A DNA stretch of 64,000 nt from positions 124,001 to 188,000 of the forward strand of contig NZ_MVHJ01000008.1 in assembly GCF_002086115.1 (NCBI RefSeq). The letters run 5' to 3'. Shown piece after piece: positions 16,865-25,918 of this stretch. The translations under genes were made by a program, and so were the position numbers. Position 1 is the stretch's first letter. The number at the start of each line of letters is the position of its first letter. Source of the DNA: Mycolicibacterium bacteremicum. GTDB lineage: Bacteria; Actinomycetota; Actinomycetes; Mycobacteriales; Mycobacteriaceae. The notes beneath the pieces were generated by a model. That model did no database searches and was not told the origin of the DNA. It saw nothing but the letters and a program-made list of their open reading frames with translations.

Positions 16865-17329
16865 ATGACCGACGACCCCGTCATCATCCACACCGACGGC
16901 GGTTGCCGGCCCAACCCCGGTCCCGGCGGATGGGGCGCGGTGTTGCGTCAGCGCCACCACGTGCGCGAGATGTGCGGCGGTGAGCCCGGGCAGACCAGCA
17001 ACAACCGGATGGAGTTGACGGCGCCGATCATGGCGCTGGAGGCGCTCACCCGGCCGGTGACGGTGCACCTCTATACCGACAGCACCTACGTACGCAACGG
17101 AATCACCAAGTGGGTCCGTGGCTGGGAACGCAACGGCTGGCTGACCGCGGCCAAGGAACCGGTGAAGAACGTCGACCTGTGGCAGCGACTGCAGGCCGCG
17201 TGTGCGCGTCACGAGGTCGAATGGTTCTGGGTGAAGGGCCACTCCGGAGTGGCCGACAACGAACTGGCCGATGTGCTGGCCACCCGGGGTCTGCAGGAGG
17301 CGGTCACCGGCGCGGCGCCCACCGGTTAG
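16865..17329 (+). CDS. rnhA: Ribonuclease HI
   Basis: 154-residue stand-alone RNase HI that cuts the RNA strand of RNA/DNA hybrids. All catalytic residues are present: D11 in '[16 protein letters not shown]', E50 in 'NNRMELTAP', D72 in 'LYTDSTYV', and H126 plus D136 in '[12 protein letters not shown]'. The basic '[11 protein letters not shown]' handle is intact. The ATG is 6 bases after TAATCT, which overlaps the stop of the VOC gene, so it likely has its own leaderless start. The 3' end overlaps the convergent marR by 4 bases. Confidence 0.93.
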   Translation: MTDDPVIIHTDGGCRPNPGPGGWGAVLRQRHHVREMCGGEPGQTSNNRMELTAPIMALEALTRPVTVHLYTDSTYVRNGITKWVRGWERNGWLTAAKEPVKNVDLWQRLQAACARHEVEWFWVKGHSGVADNELADVLATRGLQEAVTGAAPTG

Positions 17330-17757
17330 CCTTCCAGCTCTTCGGCACAGGACAGCAGCCATTGCGTCATTTGCGCCGTTGCGCCCGCGGGTAGCTCCGC
17401 CACCATCGCGGCGTCGACCGCCAATACCGCTCGGTGGGCTGCCGCCAGCCGCCGACGGCCCGGGGCGGTGAGCGCCAGCGGGACCGCCCGGCCGCTGGAC
17501 GGACCGGGCGCCGTGTCGACCAGGCCGTCGGACCGCAGCCCGTTCAGCACATCCTGCAGGGATTGCCGGGTCACGAAACACAACCTGGCCAACTGCGCGG
17601 CCGACGCCGACGGGTGGTCGGCCAGCGCCCGCAACACCGAGTACTGCGCCATCGACAGCCCGATCGGACGCAGCGCTGCATCGCAATTGCGGCGCAGCGC
17701 CTGTTGTACACGCTTGACGAGATAACCCACCGTCAACTCGGCCGATTCCACGCCCAT
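17326..17757 (-). CDS. MarR-family transcriptional regulator
   Basis: 143-residue winged-helix regulator, cytoplasmic dimer by family. The recognition region is '[25 protein letters not shown]' (about 50-75) and the wing follows at '[20 protein letters not shown]'. It is divergent from a small ABM-domain monooxygenase 68 bases away. Two copies of AGGAACCT sit in that gap, one touching its own start codon, so self-repression together with control of the neighbour is likely. MarR proteins usually release DNA on binding a phenolic or oxidised ligand. Confidence 0.85.
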   Translation of the reverse strand: MGVESAELTVGYLVKRVQQALRRNCDAALRPIGLSMAQYSVLRALADHPSASAAQLARLCFVTRQSLQDVLNGLRSDGLVDTAPGPSSGRAVPLALTAPGRRRLAAAHRAVLAVDAAMVAELPAGATAQMTQWLLSCAEELEG

Positions 17758-17760
17758 GAC

Positions 17761-17802
17761 AGGAACCTTACACAGTGCTACCGTGACCTATGTAAGGAAC
17801 CT
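17761..17802. promoter_or_regulatory. Paired MarR-type operators in the divergent promoter
   Basis: AGGAACCT occurs at 17761-17768 and 17795-17802, centres 34 bases apart. The sites are oriented as an inverted pair: TACA follows the first copy and TGTA precedes the second. The core AGGnnCCT is itself palindromic. One copy abuts the marR start codon, the other lies 23 bases before the ABM gene. Confidence 0.55.
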
Positions 17803-17825
17803 GACAATAAGAACGGATACCTGCC

Positions 17826-18152
17826 ATGACGACCATCACCACCGAACCCGACCACACGACGTTGATCAATGTGTTCGACGTCGCCCCGGAACGGGCCGAC
17901 CAACTCGTGGAGGTCCTCACCACCGCCTCCGAACAGGTGATGCGCCACCTGCCCGGATTCGTGTCGGCCAATATTCACGTCAGCGCCGACCGCACCCGGG
18001 TCGTGAACTATGCGCAGTGGTCCTCGGCGCAGGCGTACGCGACGATCTTCGACAACCCCACGGTCACAGAACACATGGGCCGGGCGGCCGCGCTCGCGAA
18101 CAGTTTCGACCCCAAGTTGTACGTCGTGGCATCGGTGCACTCCGCCGGGTGA
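17826..18152 (+). CDS. ABM (antibiotic biosynthesis monooxygenase) domain protein
   Basis: 108-residue ferredoxin-like alpha/beta barrel of the ABM superfamily. The pattern 'LINVFDVAPERADQLVEVL', then 'PGFVSANIHVSADRTRVVNYAQW', then 'SSAQAYATIFDNP' is the usual beta-alpha-beta layout with a Trp in the second half. Members are cofactor-free quinone-type monooxygenases or haem-degrading enzymes; which applies here is not evident. Divergence from marR and the shared operators suggest induction by an aromatic or quinone-like stressor. Confidence 0.75.
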   Translation: MTTITTEPDHTTLINVFDVAPERADQLVEVLTTASEQVMRHLPGFVSANIHVSADRTRVVNYAQWSSAQAYATIFDNPTVTEHMGRAAALANSFDPKLYVVASVHSAG

Positions 18153-18190
18153 GCAGATTCGCCCCGGCCCGCCGCGGGTACTGATCGGTG

Positions 18191-18622
18191 ATGGCATACA
18201 TCGACAGCAGCGGGTTCGCCCACGTCCGGCTCACCGTCACCGACATCGCGCGATCGAAGAAGTTCTACGACGCGGTGTTCGGCTGGCCGACCGCCGTCGA
18301 CGCATCCGACAAGGCCGACGAACCCGGCGTCACCGAGTCGCAGGAGCAGTTCTACGGCGGTGTCGTCTACCAGACCCCGCAGGGCACGCTGTTCGGCCTG
18401 CGGCCCGTCGGTGATGGCCGATTCGATTCCACCAGAACAGGATTGGATCACATCAGCTTCGCCGTGGCGGACCGCGCGGCGCTCGAGTCGGCACACCGGG
18501 CACTCGCTGACGCCGGTATCCCGCATGGCGACATCACCGATCTCGACGATGCCGGCATCGCGATCCTGTCGTTCCAGGATCCCGACGACATCAACATCGA
18601 GTTGACGGCACCGCTGTCATAG
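18191..18622 (+). CDS. VOC-family (glyoxalase/bleomycin resistance-like) protein
   Basis: 143-residue single VOC protein. 'FAHVRLTVTDIARSKKFYDAVFGW' opens the fold, with H at the first metal position; 'GLDHISFAVAD' starts the second half and 'DPDDINIELTAP' ends it with the conserved Glu. It may be a dioxygenase, lyase or binding protein of unknown substrate. ATG 18191 is used; GTG 18188 directly precedes it. A weak sigma-F-like GGGTAC lies upstream but its -35 is poor. It overlaps the convergent propeller gene by 6 bases. Confidence 0.72.
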   Translation: MAYIDSSGFAHVRLTVTDIARSKKFYDAVFGWPTAVDASDKADEPGVTESQEQFYGGVVYQTPQGTLFGLRPVGDGRFDSTRTGLDHISFAVADRAALESAHRALADAGIPHGDITDLDDAGIAILSFQDPDDINIELTAPLS

Positions 18623-19519
18623 CCCGGCTATCCCGGTGACCCCGCCCGGCACCCGGGCCACGGTGCGCTCGGCGCCGCCGGCGATGTCGACCGCACGGAT
18701 CTCTCCGGACAGATCGCTGACGTACACCACGCCGGCGGCCGGATCCAGCGCCAGACCGATCGCCTCGTGGAAACCGTCCGCCACGATGTCCACGGCGCCG
18801 CCGGGGTCTCCGATCTCGGCGCGGTTGAGCGTGTTACCGCGCGGCGGCGCACCACGGTCGGTCCAGTACAACAGCCCGGCGTCGAGATCGAGTTCGAGAT
18901 CGATCGGTTCGGGCAGACCGGACCACAGCACCTCGACGTCGTGGTATCGCCCGGCGGGGACGTCCAGGGGCGAGCGCAGTATCCGTCCCTGTCCCCCGTC
19001 AGACGGGCCTTTCTGCGTCCAGTAGAGGTGACCGTTGCGCTCATCCACGGCGACACCGACGCACTGGTTGACCTCGGATAGCCGTTCCGCCTCGGTGTGC
19101 GCGACGACAAGCTCATCGCGGACCTCGAAGGTGTCCAGCAAAAGGCTGCGCACCGCAGCACCTTCCCGGTCCGACCAGTACAGCCGGTTCCGTGCCCAGG
19201 CGCCGGCGAGTTGCTTGCCGGTCACGAAACCACCTTCGGCCACCACGACCTCACGTCCGGTGCCGTCCAGTCGAACCCGCTCGAGGGAGCCGTTGCGGAC
19301 CGAGAAGTTTAGATCCGCCTCCGACCGCGGTGGCCGGTCCCCGGCCGGCCGCGGCGCACCCATGTTGGTCCAGTAGACGAGCCCGGTGCGCGCATCGACC
19401 ACGATGCCGTCCGGGAAAGCTGTTACCCCGGTGACGAATTCATCGACATTACCGCCGGCGATGTCGATCCGCACGATCATCTGGCGACCCGGGTTCAGCG
19501 CGAGCAGATGGGTGAACAT
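18617..19519 (-). CDS. YWTD-repeat beta-propeller protein
   Basis: 300 residues folding as a six-bladed propeller of the LDL-receptor class B (YWTD) kind. Blade motifs are visible as 'GLVYWTNMG', 'NRLYWSDRE', 'GHLYWTQKG', 'GLLYWTDRG' and 'GVVYVSDL', spaced about 45-50 residues apart. No signal peptide is visible, so it is predicted to be cytoplasmic. ATG 19519 is chosen because GAGGAGG lies 8 bases upstream, inside the end of tesB. It is 13 bases behind tesB, so the two are co-transcribed. Function unknown; possibly lactone or sugar-acid binding. Confidence 0.72.
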   Translation of the reverse strand: MFTHLLALNPGRQMIVRIDIAGGNVDEFVTGVTAFPDGIVVDARTGLVYWTNMGAPRPAGDRPPRSEADLNFSVRNGSLERVRLDGTGREVVVAEGGFVTGKQLAGAWARNRLYWSDREGAAVRSLLLDTFEVRDELVVAHTEAERLSEVNQCVGVAVDERNGHLYWTQKGPSDGGQGRILRSPLDVPAGRYHDVEVLWSGLPEPIDLELDLDAGLLYWTDRGAPPRGNTLNRAEIGDPGGAVDIVADGFHEAIGLALDPAAGVVYVSDLSGEIRAVDIAGGAERTVARVPGGVTGIAGL

Positions 19520-19532
19520 GTCCACACCCTCC

Positions 19533-20414
19533 TCACGGCTGCCCGGGCGGAAGTCGGATGAGCCCCTCCTGGGCGATCTGGGCCACCAACACGCCACTGC
19601 GGTCGAAGATGCGGCCCCGGGCGTAGCCGCGACCGTCGCCGGCCCACGGCGAATCCACGTCGCACAACCACCATCGGTCGGCGCGGGCCCACCGGTGGAA
19701 CCACACCGCGTGGTCGATCGTCGCGGGCAGCACGTCCTCGGCTGCCATCGACCGCGCGTTCGGGCGGGTCACCGGATCGAGGACCGTCATATCGCTGGCG
19801 TAGACGATCAAAGCGGTGTGCAACACCGGGTCGTCGGCGACCGCGCCATCGGCGCGCATCCACATCAGCGAGCGATCGGTGGTCTCCCCGTGCTCGCGGC
19901 TGACCCGCGAGTGGTTGCCCACCGACCGGATGTCGAAGGGCGCGGGTCGGGTCAGGGTGGGCACCACATCCGAAAACGAGCGGAGCACCTCCCAGTCCGG
20001 GGACAGGTCCTCGGGTTCTGGGACCTGTGGCATCGGAACCTGATGACGCAGACCGGGTTCGGGCTCGGCGAAGGAGCAGGCCATCTCCATGATGGCGCGC
20101 CCCCGCTGCACAGCACTGACCCGGCGGTGACTGAAAGACCGCCCGTCACGGGTGATCTCGACGTGCAACTCGATGGGGTGGGTGGGATCGCCCGGCCGCA
20201 GGAAGTAGGCGTGCAGCGAGTGGATGGGCCGCGCCGGATCGACCGTCCGGCAGGCCGCCACGGTCGACTGGGCCGCCACCATGCCGCCGAAGACGTGGCC
20301 GGTCTGGACCGCGGCCTCGGTGTGCTGCGCGACGAACACCGTGTCACCGGTGGCAGCGATATCGAGCAGCGCCACGATCTCGTCCAACGGACGGCGGCCG
20401 GTCACCTCGCACAC
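19533..20414 (-). CDS. tesB: Acyl-CoA thioesterase II (TesB-like)
   Basis: 293-residue double hot-dog thioesterase that hydrolyses acyl-CoA to fatty acid and CoA. 'TGHVFGGMVAAQSTVAACRTV' in the first half and 'SLHAYFLRPGDPTHPIELHVE' are family hallmarks. In the second half 'LHTALIVYASDMTVLDP' carries the catalytic Asp and 'TIDHAVWFHR' follows. The GTG start at 20414 is the first reasonable in-frame codon. It is first gene of a two-gene unit with the YWTD propeller. Confidence 0.83.
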   Translation of the reverse strand: MCEVTGRRPLDEIVALLDIAATGDTVFVAQHTEAAVQTGHVFGGMVAAQSTVAACRTVDPARPIHSLHAYFLRPGDPTHPIELHVEITRDGRSFSHRRVSAVQRGRAIMEMACSFAEPEPGLRHQVPMPQVPEPEDLSPDWEVLRSFSDVVPTLTRPAPFDIRSVGNHSRVSREHGETTDRSLMWMRADGAVADDPVLHTALIVYASDMTVLDPVTRPNARSMAAEDVLPATIDHAVWFHRWARADRWWLCDVDSPWAGDGRGYARGRIFDRSGVLVAQIAQEGLIRLPPGQP

Positions 20415-20490
20415 CTATGCACGGGCCTCACCCTAGACCGGCGTCTCCCGCCACCACGGGGATGGGCCACGCACGCCGGACCGGCTGCCC

Positions 20491-22788
20491 CTACTCCCAG
20501 ACGACCTCATCGGGTGTCTTGTCCGGACGCAGACCCCGCCAACTCGGCTGCCGCAACCGGCCGTCCGAGGTCCGTTCGCTGTAGCGCACCTCCCCCACCA
20601 GGTCCGGGCGCACGAAGGTCACCCCTTTGGCGTCGGGACCGGAAAGCCTTGTGGTGAAGGGTGACTCCGCCGTCTCCAACGGAGCCAGCGTCGAGCGCAG
20701 ATCCTTGAGCATCTTGTCGGTGAAGCCGGTGCCGACCCGGCCGGCGAACTGTAACCCGTCCGGGCCGGGCACCCCGACCACCAACGCCCCGATCCCGCTG
20801 CTGCGCCCGCCTTCACCCGCACGCCAGCCGCCGATCACCACCTCCTGGGTCAGCCACACCTTGTCCTTGATCCAGGACTGTGAGCGCCGTCCCGGCTGAT
20901 AGGTGGAATCCCACTTCTTGGCAACCACCCCTTCGTACCCGTGCGCCCGGACGTAGCGCATGGCCTCCGCACCGTCGCCGTCGAGCAGGTCCGGCACGAT
21001 CAGTGGACCGTCCTGAGCCACCAGCTCCAGCAGCTTGCGCCGGTCGCGGTACTTCGCGCGCAGCAGCGAACGCCCGTCCAGGGCAAGCAGATCGAAGGCC
21101 CAGAATTCGATGTTGCTACCCGAGGCACGGTTCTGCATGGCCCCGAAGTTCGGCACACCCTTGGCGTCCAGCGCCACGATCTCCCCGTCCAGCACCAGGT
21201 GGTGATCGGCGAGATCTGCTGCCAACGAGCGCAATTGCGGGAACTCCGCGGTCACATCGCGCCCGCTGCGCGAGCGCAACATGAGCTCACCGTGATCGAG
21301 TTCGACCAGCAGCCGGTAACCGTCCCACTTGCCTTCGAAGGCCCAGCTGCCCGGGGTCAGCTTCGTCACCGACCCATGAGTGGCCAGCATGGGCTTGAGA
21401 TCGTCGGTGGTCGCGACCGGCTGCTCCTTCATGCGGTGTGCCAGCCAGTTCTTGCCACCGGTCTGGATAAGCGCGTAGCGACCCTGCACCTTGGCGCCGT
21501 TCAGGGTGACGATCACTTCTCCCTTGCGACCGTCGATCGGCTTGTCGCCGTCGACACCCGGGTCGCGGAACTTCTCCGCCTCGTACGTGCCGGAGTCCCA
21601 GATGATCACTTTTCCGCCGCCATACTCGCCCGCCGGGATATCGCCCTCGAAAGTCGCGTACTCCAGCGGATGGTCCTCGGTGTGCACGGCAAGGTGATTG
21701 ACCGATGTGGTCTCGGGCAGATTCTTCGGGATCGCCCAGGACACCAGCACCCCATCGCGTTCCAACCGGAAGTCGTAATGCAGGCGGCGCGCGTGGTGCT
21801 CCTGGATGACGAACGTGTTGTCCTGCCCGACCGCCGGCGACGCCGCCGGAACCGGCTCGGGAGTCTTGCCGGCATCACGCATGCTGCGGTAGGTGGTCAG
21901 CCGGTCCGCACCTGGCAACGGCTCGTCCAGATCGGCCAGCAGATCACCGTCGCGTTCCACCCGCTCCAGTACCTCGGCGAAGCTGAGGTGGCGCAGGTCG
22001 GGATCCTCGATCTCCGCCCAGGTGCGCGGTGCGGCCACGGTGGGCTCCGCGCGTCCCCGCATCGAGTACGGCGCGATGGTCGTCTTGGCGGCGCTGTTCT
22101 GACTCCAGTCCAGGAACACCTTGCCGGCCCGCAGGCTCTTGGTCATGGTGGCGGTGACCTGTTTCGGCATGGTCTTCTCCAGCGCCAACGCGATCCGCTT
22201 GGCCAGCACCGAGGCGCCCTGCGAGCTGATCGGTTCGGCCAGCGGCACGTACAGGTGCAGACCTTTGCTGCCACTGGTCAGCGGGTAGGCCGTCAGCCCG
22301 ATGTCCTCGACGTAGCCCTTCACCTCGTGGGCCACCTCGCACAGCTGACGGAAGGTCACGTCCTCACCGGGGTCGAGGTCGAACACGATGCGGGTGGCCG
22401 GCCCGGGTTCACCGCCCGTACCGTCACCCACCCCGCCCGCGTCGAACCGCCACTGCGGGACGTGCACCTCCAGCGACGCCTGCTGGGCGATCCAGGCCAA
22501 CCCCTCGGCGGTGTCGATGATCGGATAGGTCGTGGTTCCCGACCGATGGGTCACCGAGCCCCGGCGCAGCCAGTCCGGTGCCGAGGAGGCGAGTTGCTTC
22601 TCGAAGAAGTCGGCCTGCTCGACCCCGTTGGGCCACCGTTTGCGGGTCACCGGACGGCCGGCGATGTGCGGGAGCATCGCCTGGGCGACGGCGAGGTAGT
22701 AGTCGAACACCTCGGCCTTGGTGGTGCCGGTGGCCGGATAGAGCACCTTGTCCGGATTGGTCAGTTTGACCCGGCCGAAGCGCTCCAC
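20491..22788 (-). CDS. ligD: Multifunctional NHEJ DNA ligase LigD (POL-PE-LIG)
   Basis: 765-residue ATP-dependent ligase for bacterial end joining. The primase-polymerase domain is first (about 1-290; 'TRKRWPNGVEQADFFEKQ', 'FDLDPGEDV' with the metal Asp pair), then the phosphoesterase (about 325-460; 'IQEHHARRLHYDFRLE'), then the ligase with adenylated lysine K487 in 'EGKWDGYRLL'. This order is the mycobacterial one. GTG 22788 is favoured because TATCAT ends 6 bases before it and the N-terminus then matches mycobacterial LigD. Longer starts would run past the ku start codon. Confidence 0.93.
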   Translation of the reverse strand: MERFGRVKLTNPDKVLYPATGTTKAEVFDYYLAVAQAMLPHIAGRPVTRKRWPNGVEQADFFEKQLASSAPDWLRRGSVTHRSGTTTYPIIDTAEGLAWIAQQASLEVHVPQWRFDAGGVGDGTGGEPGPATRIVFDLDPGEDVTFRQLCEVAHEVKGYVEDIGLTAYPLTSGSKGLHLYVPLAEPISSQGASVLAKRIALALEKTMPKQVTATMTKSLRAGKVFLDWSQNSAAKTTIAPYSMRGRAEPTVAAPRTWAEIEDPDLRHLSFAEVLERVERDGDLLADLDEPLPGADRLTTYRSMRDAGKTPEPVPAASPAVGQDNTFVIQEHHARRLHYDFRLERDGVLVSWAIPKNLPETTSVNHLAVHTEDHPLEYATFEGDIPAGEYGGGKVIIWDSGTYEAEKFRDPGVDGDKPIDGRKGEVIVTLNGAKVQGRYALIQTGGKNWLAHRMKEQPVATTDDLKPMLATHGSVTKLTPGSWAFEGKWDGYRLLVELDHGELMLRSRSGRDVTAEFPQLRSLAADLADHHLVLDGEIVALDAKGVPNFGAMQNRASGSNIEFWAFDLLALDGRSLLRAKYRDRRKLLELVAQDGPLIVPDLLDGDGAEAMRYVRAHGYEGVVAKKWDSTYQPGRRSQSWIKDKVWLTQEVVIGGWRAGEGGRSSGIGALVVGVPGPDGLQFAGRVGTGFTDKMLKDLRSTLAPLETAESPFTTRLSGPDAKGVTFVRPDLVGEVRYSERTSDGRLRQPSWRGLRPDKTPDEVVWE

Positions 22789-22846
22789 CTCTGCATGATA
22801 TTTCTCGCCCTCCACCGGATGGCAATGCCCGCTGATACCGTTGCGT

Positions 22847-23788
22847 ATGCGGTCGATCTGGAAAGGCTCGGTCTCCTTCGGTCTGGTCAATGTGCCGGTC
22901 AAGGTCTACAGCGCCACCGAGGACCACGACATCAAGTTCCACCAGGTGCACGAGAAGGACAACGGACGCATCCGCTACAAGCGGACCTGCGAGGTGTGCG
23001 GCGAGGTGGTCGAATACCGCGATATCGCCCGCGCCTACGACTCCGATGACGGCCAGACGGTGATCATCACCGACGAGGACATCGCGACCCTGCCCGAGGA
23101 ACGCAGCCGCGAGATCGAAGTGGTCGAGTTCGTCCCGGCCGAGCAGCTCGATCCGATGATGTACGACAAGAGCTACTTCCTGGAGCCGGACTCCAAATCG
23201 ACGAAATCGTATGTACTGCTGGCCAAGACGCTGGCCGAGACCGACCGGGTGGCCATCGTCCATTTTGCGCTGCGCAACAAGACCCGGTTGGCGGCACTTC
23301 GGGTCAAGGACTTCAGCAAGCGCGATGTCATGGTCATCCACACGCTGCTGTGGCCCGACGAGATCCGCGACCCCGACTTCCCCTCGCTGGACAAGGATGT
23401 CGACATCAAACCGGCCGAGCTGAAGATGGCCGGCCAGGTGGTCGAATCGATGACCGACGATTTCAAACCCGACCAGTTCCGCGACGACTACCAGGAGCAG
23501 CTGCACGAACTGGTGCAGGCCAAACTCGAAGGCGGCGAAGCGTTCACCGTCGAGGAGCAGCCGACCGACCTGGACGAGACCGAGGATGTCTCCGACCTGT
23601 TGGCCAAATTGGAGGCCAGCGTGAAGGCGCGCGGATCCGGATCGTCGGACAAGACAGCGAAATCGGACAAGTCGGAGAAGGAACCCGCGAAGAAGGCGCC
23701 CGCCAAGAAGGCGCCGGCGAAGAAGGCCGCGGCCAAGAAGGCGCCCGCGAAGAAAGCGCCGGCCAAGAAGGCCGCCGCCAAGAAGTAG
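22847..23788 (+). CDS. ku: Ku homodimer subunit for NHEJ, with lysine-rich tail
   Basis: 313-residue bacterial Ku. It binds broken DNA ends as a ring and recruits LigD. The body 'FGLVNVPVKVYSATEDHD', 'NGRIRYKRTCEVCGEVV' and 'YFLEPDSKSTKSYVLLAKTL' is standard. Residues from about 280 on form a low-complexity tail of repeating PAKKA/AAKK units, seen in fast-growing mycobacteria and absent from M. tuberculosis Ku (recall); such tails add non-specific DNA binding. ATG 22847 fits the family; TTG 22841 is possible. It is divergent from ligD, 58 bases away. Confidence 0.93.
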   Translation: MRSIWKGSVSFGLVNVPVKVYSATEDHDIKFHQVHEKDNGRIRYKRTCEVCGEVVEYRDIARAYDSDDGQTVIITDEDIATLPEERSREIEVVEFVPAEQLDPMMYDKSYFLEPDSKSTKSYVLLAKTLAETDRVAIVHFALRNKTRLAALRVKDFSKRDVMVIHTLLWPDEIRDPDFPSLDKDVDIKPAELKMAGQVVESMTDDFKPDQFRDDYQEQLHELVQAKLEGGEAFTVEEQPTDLDETEDVSDLLAKLEASVKARGSGSSDKTAKSDKSEKEPAKKAPAKKAPAKKAAAKKAPAKKAPAKKAAAKK

Positions 23789-23802
23789 CACCCTTCCGGA
23801 CC

Positions 23803-23862
23803 GCGAGCGACCGCAAAGTGTCCTCGGCGTCGGCGTGTCGGCGCACCGACACGGTCGCTCGC
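23803..23862. repeat. Nested inverted repeat downstream of ku
   Basis: Outer arms GCGAGCGACCG (23803-23813) and CGGTCGCTCGC (23852-23862) are perfect; inside them GTGTCGG (23835-23841) and CCGACAC (23846-23852) form a second hairpin with a 4-base loop. No T-run follows. It may terminate the ku transcript or be a dispersed palindromic element. Confidence 0.7.
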
Positions 23863-23927
23863 GCAGAGGAGAGGACACCGGGCCCGCACCGCCATGCCCG
23901 CGCCGGAACTGACAGCCACCGACAAAT

Positions 23928-23941
23928 TAGAACGTGTTCCA
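23928..23941 (+). promoter_or_regulatory. KstR-type operator before the SDR operon
   Basis: TAGAACGTGTTCCA fits TnnAACnnGTTnnA with one arm imperfect. It lies 63 bases before the SDR ATG. A -10-like TACGGT (23973-23978) and GGAG (23996-23999) follow. Confidence 0.7.
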
Positions 23942-24004
23942 GAAAGTGCTTCCGGCGTTCGCCCGCCCTTGTTACGGTGACGCCGAGGCAGAAATGGAGC
24001 AGGC

Positions 24005-24796
24005 ATGATTCTGGACAAATTCCGGCTCGACGATCAGGTCGCCGTCGTGACCGGCGCCGGCCGCGGTCTCGGCGCGGCAATCGCGGTGGCCTTCGCCGAA
24101 GCCGGTGCTGACGTGCTGATTGCCGCCCGCACGGAGACCCAACTCCAGGAGGTCGCCGCCCAGGTGGAGGCGACCGGACGACGCGCTCACATCGTGGTCG
24201 CCGATCTGGCGCATCCGGAGTCCACCGCCGCCCTGGCGGGCCAGGCGGTCGAGGCGTTCGGAAAACTAGATATCGTCGTCAACAACGTCGGCGGCACCAT
24301 GCCCGGGCCGTTGCTGAACACGTCCACCAAGGATCTCAAGGACGCGTTCACCTTCAACGTCGGCACCGCGCACGCGCTGACCACCGCCGCCGTTCCGCTG
24401 ATGCTGGAGCACTCCGGCGGCGGGTCGATCATCAACATCACCTCGACCATGGGCCGGCTGGCCGGCCGGGCCTTCGCGGCCTACGGCACCGCCAAAGCGG
24501 CGCTGGCGCACTACACCCGGCTCTCGGCGCTGGACCTGTGCCCGCGCATCCGCGTCAACGCCATCGCCCCCGGCTCGATCCTCACCTCGGCACTGGACGT
24601 GGTGGCCTCCAACGAGGCCCTGCGCGACCCGATGGAGAAGGCCACTCCGATGCGACGCCTCGGCGATCCCAGCGATATCGCCGCTGCCGCAGTCTATTTG
24701 GCCTCACCGGCCGGTAACTACCTGACCGGTAAGACCCTGGAGGTCGACGGCGGCCTCACCTTCCCCAACCTCGACCTGCCCATCCCGGATCTGTGA
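24005..24796 (+). CDS. Short-chain dehydrogenase/reductase, KstR-site associated
   Basis: 263-residue classical SDR. Cofactor motif '[14 protein letters not shown]' is at about 14-27 and 'NNVGG' near residue 95. The catalytic Ser147, Tyr160 and Lys164 are present in 'INITSTMG' and 'AYGTAKAAL'. ATG 24005 has GGAG 5 bases upstream. With a KstR-type operator in front, oxidation or reduction of a hydroxyl in sterol or side-chain breakdown is a reasonable guess; no substrate is visible. The stop is 8 bases before the next ATG, so the two genes form an operon. Confidence 0.82.
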   Translation: MILDKFRLDDQVAVVTGAGRGLGAAIAVAFAEAGADVLIAARTETQLQEVAAQVEATGRRAHIVVADLAHPESTAALAGQAVEAFGKLDIVVNNVGGTMPGPLLNTSTKDLKDAFTFNVGTAHALTTAAVPLMLEHSGGGSIINITSTMGRLAGRAFAAYGTAKAALAHYTRLSALDLCPRIRVNAIAPGSILTSALDVVASNEALRDPMEKATPMRRLGDPSDIAAAAVYLASPAGNYLTGKTLEVDGGLTFPNLDLPIPDL

Positions 24797-24804
24797 GGAC
24801 CCCC

Positions 24805-25908
24805 ATGCCTGATCTGTCAGCCGCACCGACGAAGCCCATCCGAGTCGCCGCCATCGGGACCGGGAACGTGGGCCGCCACGCCCTGCGTCAACTCATCGAG
24901 GATCCCGGCTACGAGCTCACCGGCGTCTGGGTGTCTTCGGCAGCCAAGGCCGGCAAGGATGCCGGAGAGCTTGCCGGACTCGATGTTTCGACCGGTATCA
25001 CCGCCACCGACCAGCTGGACGACATCCTGGCCGGGAAGCCGGACTGCGCCGTCTACACGGCGATGGCCGACAATCGGCTGCCCGATGCGCTGGAGGACTA
25101 CCGGCGCCTGCTGGCCGCCGGCATCAATGTCGTGGGCAGCGCCGCGGTGTTCCTGCAATACCCGTGGCAGGTGCTACCCGCCGAGCTGGTCGACCCGATC
25201 GAGAACGCCGCAAAGACCGGTGGTGCCAGCATTTTCGTCAACGGCATCGACCCCGGCTTCGCCAACGACCTGCTGCCGCTCGCCCTCGCCGGCACCTGTC
25301 AGAGTGTCGAGCAGATCCGGTGCATGGAGATCGTGGACTACGCGACCTATGACAGCGCGACGGTGATGTTCGACGTGATGGGCTTCGGGAAGAGCACCGA
25401 CGAACTGCCCATGCTGCTGCAGCCGGGCGTGCTGAGCCTGGCCTGGGGTTCGGTGGTACGCCAGCTCGCCGCGGGCCTTGGCATCGAACTCGACGAGGTC
25501 ACCGAGACCCACACCCGGGTGCCCGCGCCCGAGGACTTCGAGATCGCCGCCGGGCCGATCCCGAAGGGCAGCACCGCCGCCATGCGCTTCGAGGTGCGTG
25601 GCATGGTGAACGGCCATCCCGCCGTCGTGCTCGAACACGTCACCCGGCTGCGCCAAGACCTGTGCCCGGAATGGCCGCAGCCCGCCCAGGAGGGCGGCTC
25701 CTACCGCGTCGAGGTCACCGGTGAGCCGTCCTACGCGCTGGATCTGTGCCTGAGCAGCCGCAAGGGCGACCACAACCATGCCGGGCTGGTGGCCACCGCC
25801 GCCCGCGTGGTCAACGCGATCCCTGCGGTGGTCGCGGCCGCTCCGGGAATCACGACGACACTGGACCTGCCGCTGGTCACCGGTAAGGGGTTGTACGCGG
25901 CCCCTTAG
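24805..25908 (+). CDS. DapB-fold NAD(P)H-dependent oxidoreductase
   Basis: 367 residues. The N-terminal third is a dihydrodipicolinate-reductase-like Rossmann fold ('VAAIGTGNVGRHALRQL' near residue 12, 'NVVGSAAVFLQYPWQVLP' near 110). The remainder is the family's long C-terminal domain, including 'GASIFVNGIDPGFANDLLPLAL'. Relatives are annotated as amine or amino-acid dehydrogenase-like proteins without proven substrate. ATG 24805 has GAGGA six bases upstream; GTG 24793 would overlap the SDR stop. It shares the SDR promoter and so probably the KstR-type control. Confidence 0.72.
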   Translation: MPDLSAAPTKPIRVAAIGTGNVGRHALRQLIEDPGYELTGVWVSSAAKAGKDAGELAGLDVSTGITATDQLDDILAGKPDCAVYTAMADNRLPDALEDYRRLLAAGINVVGSAAVFLQYPWQVLPAELVDPIENAAKTGGASIFVNGIDPGFANDLLPLALAGTCQSVEQIRCMEIVDYATYDSATVMFDVMGFGKSTDELPMLLQPGVLSLAWGSVVRQLAAGLGIELDEVTETHTRVPAPEDFEIAAGPIPKGSTAAMRFEVRGMVNGHPAVVLEHVTRLRQDLCPEWPQPAQEGGSYRVEVTGEPSYALDLCLSSRKGDHNHAGLVATAARVVNAIPAVVAAAPGITTTLDLPLVTGKGLYAAP

Positions 25909-25918
25909 GCTGGGGCCG

